Positions 1-10,134 of a DNA stretch of 64,000 bases are shown here, piece by piece. Position 1 is the first letter of the stretch; each line of letters begins with the position of its first letter. The DNA is from Cupriavidus metallidurans CH34 (GTDB lineage Bacteria > Pseudomonadota > Gammaproteobacteria > Burkholderiales > Burkholderiaceae): NCBI RefSeq assembly GCF_000196015.1, contig NC_007972.2:107460-171459 (forward strand). Direction: 5' to 3'. Both the position numbers and the translations under genes were made by a program. Under the pieces are notes generated by a model, which worked only from the letters and a program-made list of their open reading frames with translations, made no database searches and was not told the origin of the DNA.

Positions 1-2642
1 AGCGGTTTGGAGCCCCGTGTGCGGGCGGCCTCCAATGCGGCAACAAATGGGGTTCGCGCCAGTTTGTTGAAGTCGTCGCGGTCAAAGATGCTCACCCCCG
101 CCGTTGCAGCCGCCCGGACGCAGACGTCGCTGAGAACACTCTTATCCGGATCGTCGGGCGGCAGCGGGGTGGCCGCGTCCATCAGGTCGTCCAGCACGCC
201 CTCATCAACCAGCATCCGGGCTCTCGGCATCCACACGACAGGGGCGTTCTCGCGAACCAGCTTGGCAAACGCCTCTGAGGTCGCACCGATGACACCCAAG
301 CGCGCGAACGCCTCGACCAAGAACTTGAAATCAGCAGTTCCTTCGTTTGACGAGTACCGCGTGGAGAAGCGGCTGAGACCTCTGAAACGCCGCAGTGCCT
401 CGGAACCACAGGTCTTGGCCAGTACCGCATGTCCTCGCGCCTGCAAGGCCAAGCCAAGGGCTGCCACACGCAGGATGTCCGTCTCGTGCCGCGACGCCAC
501 AGCCTCTCGGACAACACAGTCGTCGGCTGTCAGCCTCAGCGTAAACGACACAAGCCGAGCCATGTCGTCGTCCTGCATCTGAAACTCGCTGCCACGGACC
601 ATCCGCGCCCTGAGATGGTCAAGGCGGTAGGCGTCGGCAAACGCATTGGTATCCAGCGCCGCGACCATGGCCTCCGACAACAAGGTGTCGAACAGCGACT
701 CTGGATAGCCTTCCTCCAGGCGGAGCATGATCCAGTCGCGGGTCAACCCGGCAATGAGGTTCTTGGGGTCACCGAGCCTGGCCTGAACCGACCAGAGCCA
801 GTTGACGCGCAAAGAAGGCGGTGCCGATGTTTCAAGCCAGCCCGCCACCGCCGGCATCAGTTCCTTGATGCGCTCGTCGTAGTCCGGTGTTGAGCGCACA
901 AAGACGGCCAGGCTCTCGTGGAAGACCTTCAGGCCAGCCGCTGAGGAATGCAGTAGGTGCTCCACCTTCGCGACATCGGGCTGAGCAGTGCCAAGCTTCG
1001 CCGCAATCTCCAAGAACCCAGCCTTTGGCCAGAAGAAGGGGAACGCGCACACCAAGCGCAGCGTGTCCTTCAGACTGGGTGGCAGCTCTTCCCACAGGGA
1101 CGCGTAGTAGAACTTAACCTCCTTGGTCATATCCCCTTGCAGCCGCTCGATATCCCAGCTGTCCAGGTCACCCCCGGCATGCTCAACCTCCGCGGTGGCG
1201 TAGATGACGTGCAGCGGGTGGCCGTTGGTCTTCTTGCGAAGCGCGGTCGCCGCCTCCTGCAGTTGGCGCTCCGACTGCCCCTCATCGTCGAATCGGGTCG
1301 ACAGCCTGCCCTCGTCAACAGCCTTGCGCAGGTACGACAACACTGCGTTCTCGGACATCGCTGGCAACTCACGCCAACTGGCCTTCGGGGCTACCGCCAA
1401 GAGGTCCCTAGGAAGCTGGGCGTCGTCAACCGGCTGCGTGCCCACCAACAGAACCATGTTGTCCGGACACGGCAAGACCTGCGAGAACAAGTCGTCCAGC
1501 GGACGCTTGTCGGCGGCATTGATGCGCCAGACATGGTCCAAGCCGTCCAGAACCAGCACGAACGGCTTGCCCTTACCCTCGTAGTACGCCGCGCAAGCTT
1601 CGAGGAGCCCTCGCAAGTCACCGCCGAGTGCCTGAACCCCTGGATGAAACTGCTTGACCTGAGCCGCGATGGACTGCTCAACCACATAGCTGTGCACGCG
1701 GTCGCGCCCCCGCTCGGTCGTCGACAGGAAGTAGTGGTGACGGACCGTGGGAATGTCCAAGCTAGCAAGCTTGTCGCACAGCGCGCTCAAGTACGTGCTC
1801 TTCCCGCGGCCAGGCGGCCCCGTGAGCACGAATGCCTGTCCGGCACCGGCGGCGGTGTCGCGCACGAAGTCCCGGTGGAACGTTTCGTCTGGCACTTCAT
1901 ATCCGAGCGGCACGAAAAAGTCTTCAGGCAAGGGGGCCGCCGGCGCAGCTCGCAGGATTGTGAGCACCTGGTTCAAGGAGATCCACCCGTCAGGCGGCGG
2001 GGAATTCTTCCGAATCGCCCAGTTCAAAGCGACATTCTTGAGGTTCGCAATGCCCTCAGGCGTACCGTGCCGGTGCAGTCGAGCATCGACCTCGTGCTCG
2101 AGCGATTCGAACCCCTTGTCGCTGTGAAGAACCTGCAGCTGACTGAAGAAGGCTTCGCACTTCTCCTGGTCGCCCAGCTCGGCGATTAACGCTGAGCGCC
2201 GCGGCTCGGGAACTTTGGCGAAGTCGATCTTCCCCCCGGACAAGCACGCCTCAACTTCCGCATCTGGCCGGCGATTCGTCCTCAGCGATAGGACGCCAAC
2301 CCGAGCGGGGTCCAAAGCGGCGAACGCGTCAAACCACTTCCGAAGCATGGACCTCGACCGCGCAGTCGTGCCTGCCTTCTCAAGCATCCACTCCCAGCTC
2401 AGCGCGTGCGCACCCGGGTTCGGTGTGTACTTGACCTGCTCCAGATCGATGAGGTCATCTGCGCGCTCGGCGACGATGTCGTCCAGTCCCTTCGGCGCAA
2501 CGGCCTCGTCGTCACACTCAAACTTCACACGGGTGAAGCGTGTCGGCGCATCTAGCCAATCGCAAAGAAGCCTCAGTCCCTGCCGATTCTGATAGATGTA
2601 GCCGGCGGCGGTTATCGCAGTGTTCTTAATCTCTTCAGACAT
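1..2642 (-). CDS. Partial STAND NTPase with N-terminal Cap4-like nuclease (Avs-type defence candidate)
   Basis: An uninterrupted minus-strand frame runs from ATG at 2642 off the left edge, giving about 880 residues without a stop. The N-terminus looks like a PD-(D/E)XK nuclease of the Cap4/DUF4297 kind: GYIYQ at residues 14-18, FE at 41-42, LDDIV near 53-57 and EQVK at 68-71. A P-loop GPPGRGKST lies near residues 275-283, and a Walker-B-like VLVLDGLDHV follows, typical of STAND ATPases. The remainder is helical sensor-like sequence. Antiviral STAND (Avs) proteins have this order: nuclease, NTPase, repeat sensor that recognises phage proteins. The defence role is inferred from architecture. 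The C-terminus is outside the window, so specificity cannot be judged. Long open frames on the opposite strand here are antisense shadows. Confidence 0.8.
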   Translation of the reverse strand, partial: MSEEIKNTAITAAGYIYQNRQGLRLLCDWLDAPTRFTRVKFECDDEAVAPKGLDDIVAERADDLIDLEQVKYTPNPGAHALSWEWMLEKAGTTARSRSMLRKWFDAFAALDPARVGVLSLRTNRRPDAEVEACLSGGKIDFAKVPEPRRSALIAELGDQEKCEAFFSQLQVLHSDKGFESLEHEVDARLHRHGTPEGIANLKNVALNWAIRKNSPPPDGWISLNQVLTILRAAPAAPLPEDFFVPLGYEVPDETFHRDFVRDTAAGAGQAFVLTGPPGRGKSTYLSALCDKLASLDIPTVRHHYFLSTTERGRDRVHSYVVEQSIAAQVKQFHPGVQALGGDLRGLLEACAAYYEGKGKPFVLVLDGLDHVWRINAADKRPLDDLFSQVLPCPDNMVLLVGTQPVDDAQLPRDLLAVAPKASWRELPAMSENAVLSYLRKAVDEGRLSTRFDDEGQSERQLQEAATALRKKTNGHPLHVIYATAEVEHAGGDLDSWDIERLQGDMTKEVKFYYASLWEELPPSLKDTLRLVCAFPFFWPKAGFLEIAAKLGTAQPDVAKVEHLLHSSAAGLKVFHESLAVFVRSTPDYDERIKELMPAVAGWLETSAPPSLRVNWLWSVQARLGDPKNLIAGLTRDWIMLRLEEGYPESLFDTLLSEAMVAALDTNAFADAYRLDHLRARMVRGSEFQMQDDDMARLVSFTLRLTADDCVVREAVASRHETDILRVAALGLALQARGHAVLAKTCGSEALRRFRGLSRFSTRYSSNEGTADFKFLVEAFARLGVIGATSEAFAKLVRENAPVVWMPRARMLVDEGVLDDLMDAATPLPPDDPDKSVLSDVCVRAAATAGVSIFDRDDFNKLARTPFVAALEAARTRGSKP

Positions 2643-3310
2643 GGAATGGGATGGCCGGCAAAGGTATTGACCGAGCAAACGGCCTTGTGACGCCGCTTGC
2701 GGAACACTAGTTCTTGCACACGCACCTATCAGCTTACATTGGCGGCGCCGGAGCCTCGCAGTAGTGGCAGAAACTGCTCAAGGAACAGGGCACGTCAAAA
2801 GATCATAGCAACTCCCTTGCAAGGAGGCTTGTTGCTGCGCTGAAGGATGTGCTTGGACTTCGGAGTTCCTAAGGCGGCTCGACGACAGCCCGCAGTAAAG
2901 CAGGGAGTCGCGTCAGCTGTGCTCGGAGGTCGGGTATTAATGTGAGCCGTCGCTCGGTTCGACCACGGCGATTGGCTGGAATCGACCCTTCTGAGCCGTT
3001 CAGCCAACCCATGGCAACGGCAGTTACGCGATATCGTACGGCCATTCGGACGCGTTTCAGGTTAAGTCAGAACCGAAACTGGCCGCAAGCGCCTAGTTTC
3101 GTACGGGGCTCGCTCGCGAGTGCTCCATCCTCACGGAGGCAAGGCTGTCTGACCCCTATAGAGCGTGGCCGATGTAACCCATATTGATATCAGATGTGAG
3201 CATCTCAGTACATGTCGAAGTCGTCCTCGCCGTAGACTTCTGCCGGCAGTACGCCGCACCAGCTAGAGAATAATGCTTGGATAGCAATAACAATTTCGGG
3301 GAGTGGGAAG
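2643..3310. other. Intergenic region between Avs-like gene and first RHS gene
   Basis: About 670 bases with only short, unconvincing open frames. It must hold the divergent promoters of the STAND gene (minus) and the first RHS gene (plus). No convincing hairpin, RNA gene or repeat was seen. Confidence 0.5.
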
Positions 3311-4749
3311 GTGGGTCGACGACATTGTCTTGTACTTTTTCTATTTTTTCTGCAATTAATATTCTGCATTGGCCCATCTCATGCCGCAGAGAGAAAGACA
3401 TACTGGAAGCTCGCTGCGGTTCCGCAGGGCACGAAATTAAACACCGATTTTCTCTATAGCGCGCCGCAGGATGCTTGTCCGGATGCATTCCAGGCGTTTA
3501 GTGCAGTGTATGAATATCCTACCGTGCGGTGGTACCTTAAACAGGATCCCTACGTTGAGCGACTAGTTCACTGCAACGCAATTATCCTGAACACAGCAAA
3601 TCAGGAAATCGAGTACGGTAGTTTTGCGACGGTGGAACGCTTTTTCAAGTGTCCTGATGGTCTAGAGTTTACTAATTCCGCATATATATGCCCGGTGGCG
3701 GATTGGCCGGAAGATAGCTGCGGGAGCGGCGCCAAAGTGGCCTTGTCGTTCAATGGGGTATCGCTTGCCAGTTGTAAAGCGCGGGAAAAGTCCTGCCCAT
3801 ATGGGAACCCGGTCTTCCCCGGGACAGGCATTAAGGTTGCGACCGAAATTGATTACGCCGCAGCGGGTGCGGACGCGCTCTCGCTGATACGCACTTACCG
3901 TTCGAGCTTTCACATTGCCCCCAAGAACGGATTCGGTGCCGTTTGGATGCACCAGTATCAGAAGCGGCTGGACACCTCCATCATGTACGAACCGGGTGGT
4001 AGCGTGGCGGCGCTGCGAGGAGACGGTAACTATCTGCGGTTTTTCAAGAGCGGCTCGGTTTGGCTTTCCTCCGAAGGGCGAGATCGGTTGATTCCATCGT
4101 TCAGCAGCACGGGCGCTATTACGGGATGGCAATATGAGTCCGCAGAGGATGGCACCGTTGAGGCCTACGACAACACTGGACTGCTGCGATCCGTCACGGC
4201 GCTAAATGGCTGGCAGACGGGCCTTGTTTACAGCGATGCCACCACCCCGATAAGCATCGCGCCAAGAAGCGGGCTCCTGATCAAGATTCGGGGTCAGTTT
4301 GGCCGTGAGATGCAGTTGATCTATGACTCGCGTGTGCGAATCACGCGTGTGGTCGGTCCGGCCGGCAAAGCCACGGACTACCAATACGACAACAACAATA
4401 TGCTGGTCACGGTAACGTGGTCCGATCAAAAGATCCGGCAGTACCATTATGAGGACAGCCGATTCGCTTATGCGCTGACTGGCATCACGGATGAGAAGGG
4501 TGTTCGCTATGCTACCTATGCGTATGACTCGCTCGGCCGCGCCATCAGCACTGAACATGCTGGCGGCGTAGATAGGTTCCAGTTCAATGTCCTGGGGAAT
4601 GGCCAAACGTCGGTCATTTCTCCCAGTGGCACTGGCTTTACGCTGAGCTCGGAACTGCAAGGTACCGTTTTGCGACCGACTTCAGCTTCGGCCGCTTGCC
4701 CGGAGTGCGGTGACATTGCGAAATCGACTTCCTACGATGCGGCGGGGAA
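3311..4749 (+). pseudogene. 5' part of RHS-repeat gene interrupted by IS21 element
   Basis: GTG start at 3311 with purine-rich GTGGGAAG just upstream. The product begins with a signal-peptide-like stretch (LVLFLFFLQLIFCIGPSHAA) and carries the DUF6531/RHS entry segment (DYAAAGADALSLIRTYRSSF) and YD repeats (TDYQYDNNNM, YATYAYDSLGRAIS). It closely parallels the intact RHS protein at 10135-12954 up to ACPECGDIAKSTSYDAAGK. There the IS begins, and the frame then runs about 30 codons into IS sequence before stopping. The 3' part resumes at 7440. Ancestrally this was an exported or surface RHS toxin carrier; it is now split, so the full-length toxin cannot be made. Confidence 0.85.
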
Positions 4750-4751
4750 GG

Positions 4752-4800
4752 TGCGGATTTCGGTGAAGGTGATCAGCGGTTTCGGCGAACGTGATCAGGG
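4752..4800. repeat. IS21 left-end transposase-binding repeats
   Basis: Next to the left terminal repeat are two GTGATCAG words separated by GGTTTCGGCGAAC. These match in sense and spacing the repeats at the opposite end (7250-7439) and are the presumed IstA binding sites. Confidence 0.6.
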
Positions 4801-4844
4801 AAGGAAGGTGGTACTGCGCGGTCAGGAGATTGTAGCGTAGGTGA

Positions 4845-5600
4845 TCACGATGCCCGTTTCTTGACGTCGGTAGCCGAGCGCTTGCGCATGGATTCGCCTT
4901 TGAGCGATACCTTGTGCGCCTGGTGGACCAGCCGGTCCAGAATGGCGTCAGCCAGCGTCGGATCATCCAACCACTGGTGCCAATGCTCGATCGGGAGCTG
5001 GCTGGTCACGATGGTCGAGCGGGTGCCGACGCGATCGTCCAGAACTTCCAGCAGATCGCCGCGTGCGCTTTTAGAAGGCTCCTGTAGGCCCCAGTCGTCC
5101 AGCACCAGGACATCGATGCGCGCGAGCTGTGCCAGGCGGCGGGTGAAGCTCCCGTCGCCGTGGGCGATCTGCAGTTCCTCGAACAGTCGCGGCACCCGCA
5201 GGTAGAGCGCAGAGAATCCCTGCCGACAGGCCTGCTGAGCAAACGCACAGGCCAGCCAGGACTTGCCGGCACCGGTCGCCCCGGTAAGGATGAGACTCTG
5301 AGCATTGCGGATCCAGTCGCAACTGGCCAGGCTGGCGACCAGCCGCTGGTCAAGACCGCGGCTGCCGTCATAGACCACATCCTCGAGGCATGCCTGGGCG
5401 TGCTTGAGCTTGGCCGAGCGCAGCAGCCGCTCCAGGCGCCTGGTGTCACGCCAAGCAATCTCCCGGTCGACCAGCATGGAGAAGCGTTCTTCGAACGGCA
5501 GGCTGGAGCTGGCGGTCAGGGCAGACTGTTCCTCGAAGGCCCGCGCCATCCCGTCGAGCTTCAGGGCCTTGAGCTGGCCGACGGTGTGTTGCATCAGCAT
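4845..5600 (-). CDS. istB: IS21 transposition helper ATPase IstB
   Basis: AAA+ ATPase of 251 residues that works with the IstA transposase as target-selection helper, like DnaC. It contains the Walker [10 protein letters not shown] and Walker-B-like VLVLDDWG, then the family ending ([11 protein letters not shown]). The frame extends upstream to 5744, but the first 48 codons overlap istA and are poor in family character. The ATG at 5600 ([13 protein letters not shown]) fits the usual IstB start and lies 7 bases after the istA stop, giving the normal istAB coupling. Confidence 0.93.
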   Translation of the reverse strand: MLMQHTVGQLKALKLDGMARAFEEQSALTASSSLPFEERFSMLVDREIAWRDTRRLERLLRSAKLKHAQACLEDVVYDGSRGLDQRLVASLASCDWIRNAQSLILTGATGAGKSWLACAFAQQACRQGFSALYLRVPRLFEELQIAHGDGSFTRRLAQLARIDVLVLDDWGLQEPSKSARGDLLEVLDDRVGTRSTIVTSQLPIEHWHQWLDDPTLADAILDRLVHQAHKVSLKGESMRKRSATDVKKRAS

Positions 5601-5607
5601 AGTTTTC

Positions 5608-7161
5608 CTAATGGTAGTAGTCGGGTCCGCGCACGTTGTCGTGCATGGGGGAATGCCACTCGGTTTGCGATACCGGCAGAGTGGCTTGCCGGTCCAGATG
5701 GTTTTCAAGGATGGAGACCACAGACTTACGCGTGAGCGAGCCAATGGCGACGGCGCGGGCGCAAGCGGCTTCGAGCCGCTCCTTGCTGTACTTCTTGGCC
5801 AGACTCAGCAGACCCAGGCAGGCGCGATAGCCCATCTCGGGATGGCTCTTGTGGGTGAGCTGGTATTCGACGATGACGGCGACGTTGGGCCCAATCGAGG
5901 CTGCCCAGTTGAGCAGCCGGCCGGGCGTCCATTCGAGGTGCGCGCGGTGGGCCACCGGCATGTGTTCCTTGACCGTGCTGTGGCTGCCCTTGCGGGTATT
6001 GCGCGCGTGCAGCGCCACCCGTTTGCCGCCGTACAGGATCTCGATGGTGTGGCGAGTTACGCGAGCCTCCACCGCCTTGCGCACCAGGGCATGCGGCACG
6101 CTGTAGTAGTGGCCGTCGATCTCGACGTGGTAGTCGACGTTGACGCGGCACTGTTTGAACGTTGCAACTTCGTAGCGCCGCGGCGGCAGCGGTCGCAGCA
6201 CTGGCCGGTCCAACCGCTCGAACCACTCCCGGCGCGTGCCAGGCAGCTTCTTGAACGGTCGGTCGTTCAGGTCGGCGACGAGCTTCTTGATAGCCTTGTT
6301 GAGCTCGCCCAAGCTGTAGAAGCGGTGATTGCGCAGCCGCGCTAGGATCCACCGCTCGACGATCAGTACGCCAGTCTCGACCTTGGCCTTGTCTTGCGGC
6401 TTGCGTGGCCGTGCTGGCAGCATGGCCGTGCCGTAGTGATGAACGAAGTCTTCTGCAGTTCGGGACAGCACTGGCTCGTATCGGTCAGGGCGAGCCACCA
6501 GCGCGCGCGGGTTGTCCGGAACAAGCAGCTCGGGCACGCCGCCGGCGAATTCCATCGCGCAGACCATTCCCCCGATCCAGTCGGCAGTGGTCTGCCCCCG
6601 GGTGGCGCACGCGTACGTGTAATTTGAAGCGCCGAGCACAGCGACGAAGATGCTGGCTTCGAAGGCAATGCCGCCCTCCGCATCCAGAATCGGCACCATC
6701 TGACCGGCGAAGTCAGCAAACAGCTTCTCGCCGGCGCGGTGCTGCTGGCGCATGGACCGCTTGAGCGTCGCTGCCCAGTCCCGGTAACGGCAGCAGAACT
6801 GCGTGTATTGGTAAATGGGGACGTTTGGATTCGCCTCCAGGTATTCCTCCCACAGCAACTGCAGTGTCACGCCCTTGCGGCGCAACTCGCGATGCAGATA
6901 GGGGAAGTCCGGCATCACCCGCCCGCCCGGGCTGTTGGCCGGCTTCTGCGCGCCGAACAGCCGCTGCTCCAGCGTATCTTCGTTCAGGCTGTCCGCCTGC
7001 GGCCAATCCAGCCCCGCTGCCTTCGCCATTGCCGCGTACTGCGAAACGGCGCCAACACTCACACCCGTCGCCCTAGCGATCTGCCGGTGCGAAAGGCCAC
7101 ACGCCCACTTCAGGCGAAGCACTTCCTTGATTTTGCGCATGGTCATCCGGTTGGCCGGCAT
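5608..7161 (-). CDS. istA: IS21 transposase IstA
   Basis: DDE transposase of 517 residues. It starts with a helix-turn-helix ([21 protein letters not shown]). The rve/DDE core is visible as [25 protein letters not shown] and a glutamate in [13 protein letters not shown]. It ends with the IS21-type C-terminal domain. The length is full for the family and no frameshift is seen, so the element may still be active. It is transcribed with istB and opposite to the RHS gene it disrupts. Confidence 0.95.
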   Translation of the reverse strand: MPANRMTMRKIKEVLRLKWACGLSHRQIARATGVSVGAVSQYAAMAKAAGLDWPQADSLNEDTLEQRLFGAQKPANSPGGRVMPDFPYLHRELRRKGVTLQLLWEEYLEANPNVPIYQYTQFCCRYRDWAATLKRSMRQQHRAGEKLFADFAGQMVPILDAEGGIAFEASIFVAVLGASNYTYACATRGQTTADWIGGMVCAMEFAGGVPELLVPDNPRALVARPDRYEPVLSRTAEDFVHHYGTAMLPARPRKPQDKAKVETGVLIVERWILARLRNHRFYSLGELNKAIKKLVADLNDRPFKKLPGTRREWFERLDRPVLRPLPPRRYEVATFKQCRVNVDYHVEIDGHYYSVPHALVRKAVEARVTRHTIEILYGGKRVALHARNTRKGSHSTVKEHMPVAHRAHLEWTPGRLLNWAASIGPNVAVIVEYQLTHKSHPEMGYRACLGLLSLAKKYSKERLEAACARAVAIGSLTRKSVVSILENHLDRQATLPVSQTEWHSPMHDNVRGPDYYH

Positions 7162-7249
7162 CAGCTTGCTTCCTTGAAAAAGGAAGCAGCGTATCGCCGG
7201 CGTTCTAGTCCATGCGCAGTCCCACCCCTAACCCCGGCCCCATTGCGGT

Positions 7250-7439
7250 GCGTGATCACCCATTTCGGCTGCTTGATCACCTATTTCGGCAACGTGATCA
7301 CTCGTTTCGGGAAGCTGATCACCGATTTCGGCGGCATCGCCGAAGTGATCACGTTCCGCCGAAACCAGCGATCAGCATCCGCCCGAAACAGGTGATCACG
7401 TTCCCCCGAAATCGCTGATCACGCGCCCCGAAATACGCA
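7250..7439. repeat. IS21 right-end multiple terminal repeats
   Basis: About eight spaced copies of TGATCAC (or close variants), alternating with TTTCGG in both orientations, fill the last 190 bases of the element. They resemble the reiterated IstA-binding sites of IS21 ends. The number of copies is unusually high compared with the two at the left end. Confidence 0.7.
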
Positions 7440-8790
7440 GGGGAATGTCGCGACCAGAAGGGATTTTGCCGAAAAGGAGACGCGCTACAGCTACGACGCG
7501 CTCGGCCGGGAAACCCAACGTGTCGAGGGCTACGGCACGGCCGACGCGAAGACCACGACAACCGAGTGGCATCCGACGTGGAATCTGCCATTGAAGGTGG
7601 CTGCGCCAGGGCGGGTCGACTATTTCACCTACGACGGGATGGGTCAAATGACCGCCCATGGGTGGTTTCCCACAGCCGACGCCAACGGCAGCCAAGGGCT
7701 CAACGCAGCGCCATCGGGCGCGGTGTCCAGCAACAGCTATGGCTATGACACCAATGCGCTGATGACGGCGCTAACTGAGGTAGAGGACGGTGCGATCGCC
7801 AAACAATGGAGCCTGACTTACGATGCACAGGGAAATCTGCTGACGGCAACAGACGGCACGCGGACAGCGCGGGCACTGGCGTACGATCCATCCGGCCGTT
7901 TGCTTGAGGCGGTGAACATTGACGGCGACACGCTCAAGTATGTGTACGACTCCCGAGGCCGGGTGACGCAGTATGTATTCGGGGAGAACGTGACTGCGTA
8001 CGTCTACGATGCGATAGGGCAAAAGATTCAGGTTACTAGTCCGGAAGGAGACGTGACAAACTACGTCTATGATGCGGCCCATCGCCTGATCGATGTTCTG
8101 TACAACGGCGAGTCTCTGACTACACCGGAGGCGCCTGAGACGGCGGCCATCACGATGGCAAAGGCAGAATCCGGGGCCGACAATGCCGGTGCCAATCCCT
8201 TTGCGTCGTGGTTTGGCTGGATCGCCAAGCTATTCAAATGGTTGTTGCCGTCGGCACATGCACAAGGGGTACCGGCACCTTCACCGCCGATCTATGGAGG
8301 CGGTGGCTCGGCACCGGGCACATACACACCCAATCCGCTGCAGGACTTGGTGCCGGGGCTGAATGGTGACAAGACGCCTGGCCAGTGGCTGGCCATGGCA
8401 ACCCAGCGTGCCGTCGACTATTGCCGTTCAAAGGTGCAGGAGAACATTCATCGCGGGAAGATCCAGGCTCAGGGCGCCGGGTATCGTGATCCAGGTGTAG
8501 GAGATGCCGAAACGTGGGGACCCCAGCTAAGCCCGCCGACGGTGGAGTGGGGGCTACAAGCGTTGGAGAGAATTGAAGCGCGCATGAATAACAAGCAGCG
8601 TAGCACCAGAAATCAGGCGCTCAAGGACGCAAAGAGATATGTAATCTCAACAGGGCGCGCCGGCGGACTCGACGCAGTCAGAAAGAAGTCTTTCTACAAT
8701 GACGAGATCCGGAAAGAGAATGAAGATGGTGGCAGACGAGATGAGCGCGTTGATGTCGATATTCTGGGTGGCAAGGCGTTTGTGCCCTGA
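7440..8790 (+). pseudogene. 3' part of IS-interrupted RHS gene, with toxin-like C-terminus
   Basis: The frame resumes at the IS junction (GNVATRRDFAEKETRYSYDALGRETQR) and stays open to TGA at 8790. RHS/YD repeats continue to about 8100. A linker with a hydrophobic WFGWIAKLFKWLLPSAHAQ stretch follows, then a C-terminal domain starting RGKIQAQGAGY and ending DVDILGGKAFVP. The same tail layout, with many substitutions, ends the intact RHS at 12954. An internal ATG at 7591 could allow a truncated product of 399 residues. The toxic activity of the tail was not recognised from known motifs. Confidence 0.8.
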
Positions 8791-8799
8791 GGAGAAAAA

Positions 8800-9015
8800 A
8801 TGATGCAAAAATTTGAGCTTTGGGAATTTTTCAACGAGAAGGGGAATTCCTACTCGGTTGAGCTATGCGAGGAAGGGAAATTTGTGAACCTCGATCCCCC
8901 GGAATGGAAAAAGCCACGATTGCTTAAAGTGTTCGAAGCGCGAGATATCGACGAGGCGACCCAGATGCGGAACGACTATATGGGTTGGGGAAAGCATTAC
9001 CCTACGAAAGACTAG
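8800..9015 (+). CDS. Small acidic protein downstream of RHS, candidate immunity protein
   Basis: 71 residues (MMQKFELWEFFNEKGNSYSV...), ending DYMGWGKHYPTKD. GGAG at 8791 gives a good ribosome site for the ATG at 8800 or 8803. It sits 9 bases after the RHS stop. A clear homologue lies in the same position after the second RHS gene (12967-13182); they share the ending and the EA/DEA(T/A)Q core. Position and co-variation with the RHS tail suggest an immunity role. That is inference; no named family was recognised. Confidence 0.75.
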   Translation: MMQKFELWEFFNEKGNSYSVELCEEGKFVNLDPPEWKKPRLLKVFEARDIDEATQMRNDYMGWGKHYPTKD

Positions 9016-9128
9016 GCGATGGCCCCAGACCGAGCCAACGTCGGCTCATGCCTACACAGCGGACGCCCACGAACTAAATCGCAATGACCGAGTCGGCCGG
9101 CCCCTGCCTTCCATCCGATCAAGATGGA

Positions 9129-9821
9129 TCATGTCAACGCATTCTGGTGTTTTAACAGCCAGTTTCGAGCCAGCGCGGTTGTCAACAGGGGCTGTTCCAG
9201 GGAAGGGAAGTGACCACAGCCCTCCAGCATGTCGAGTTGGGCGTGGGGCATGAGCCTCGCCATCTCTTCTCCAATCCCGGTGGGCAGGAACCTATCGACC
9301 ATTCCCCATGTAATAAGGGTTGGGGCGACGATGGAACTCAGCTTGTCCCAGTGGTCCCTTCGGGTAAGAGCAGCGTCTGACTGACGAGCGAACACTTCCG
9401 CACCGATGACTCGTCCCATCTCGATAAACACGGTGCGGCAGTCCGCTGCTGTATCCGGCATCGCCGCAGTGGCAAATTCTTCGAGCACCTGATCGAGTTG
9501 CCCGCTTCTAAGCCGAAAGCTGGTTTCCCGCACTGCGTCGAGGTCAGGGTGTGCCCCCGGATTGCAGTTCATCAACCACAACCCCGCAACGCGTTCTGGT
9601 GCACGAATCGCTGTCTCAATCGCAAGGCACCCACCGTAGGCGGTGCCGGCGATGATAAATCTGCCATGGATGCTGGTCAGCAAGTGTTCTGCACCCGCGT
9701 CAAACGATTGGGCGTCTACCACCATAACTCTGCACTCCGTCAGGTCTGATAGACCAGAAACCTGCGCGGCATACATACGTTCGTCGCATGGCATCGCGGG
9801 CAAGAGGATGAGGGGTAGCAA
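9129..9821 (-). CDS. Alpha/beta-hydrolase-fold protein lacking the nucleophilic Ser
   Basis: 230 residues with the alpha/beta-hydrolase pattern: an early LILLPAMPCDERMY oxyanion segment, a nucleophile-elbow position GTAYGG (residues 59-64), an acid in WGMVDRF (Asp176) and GCGHFPSLEQP (His204). The expected GxSxG serine is Ala61, codon at 9639-9641. Acid and histidine are kept, so this may be an inactive or re-purposed member, or a recent point mutation. It is transcribed opposite to the RHS modules and stands alone; substrate unknown. Confidence 0.8.
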   Translation of the reverse strand: MLPLILLPAMPCDERMYAAQVSGLSDLTECRVMVVDAQSFDAGAEHLLTSIHGRFIIAGTAYGGCLAIETAIRAPERVAGLWLMNCNPGAHPDLDAVRETSFRLRSGQLDQVLEEFATAAMPDTAADCRTVFIEMGRVIGAEVFARQSDAALTRRDHWDKLSSIVAPTLITWGMVDRFLPTGIGEEMARLMPHAQLDMLEGCGHFPSLEQPLLTTALARNWLLKHQNALT

Positions 9822-10134
9822 TCAGTGCTCCTGTGCTGGTTGGAGGTGCATGAGTATTTCGGGACTACGCAAGGCCGCCATCGTCCCTTTATAGACCCTC
9901 AGCAGCTCGCCTTCAATGGCCGCTATCCAGTACTAGCCAGTCGTTGAGATCTTCGTTCGATTGTCGACTCCTGCGGCTACCGTCAACTGCCGACACCTAA
10001 AGTGCGTGCCTGATTTCAACTCGACTTAACCCTGATATGCATTACAAGATACATGGTTCGATGCGATTTGTTTAAACTCAACCCAAATTAATCAAGGCGG
10101 CGCTTCGGCAGTCGCGACTTCGGGTCGGTAAAAA
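9822..10134. other. Intergenic region between hydrolase and second RHS gene
   Basis: About 310 bases, relatively AT-rich towards the RHS start, with no credible gene. It should hold divergent promoters for the hydrolase (minus) and the RHS gene (plus). No clear operator or hairpin was seen. Confidence 0.45.

Larger units (their letters stand above)
4752..7439 (-). mobile_element. IS21-family insertion sequence inside RHS gene
   Basis: A 2.69-kb element with istA and istB on the minus strand. The terminal inverted repeats read TGCGGATTTCGG at the left and, in reverse complement, TGCGTATTTCGG at the right. The left flank ends in GGGGAAGG and the right flank starts GGGGAATG. This fits a target duplication of at least six bases (eight if one base has changed). 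Joining the flanks restores the RHS frame seen in the intact paralogue (GNVA). Both ends carry several copies of a TGATCAC/TTTCGG motif, as in IS21-family multiple transposase-binding sites. Confidence 0.88.

Noticed and set aside
957..2189. 410-codon plus-strand open frame at the left end
   Set aside because: It is antisense to the STAND NTPase frame, which has P-loop and nuclease motifs. The plus-strand product is low-complexity Arg/Leu-rich and has no domain pattern.
5404..6345. Plus-strand open frame of 313 codons inside the IS21 element
   Set aside because: Shadow of istA/istB; the minus-strand products carry complete transposase and ATPase motifs.
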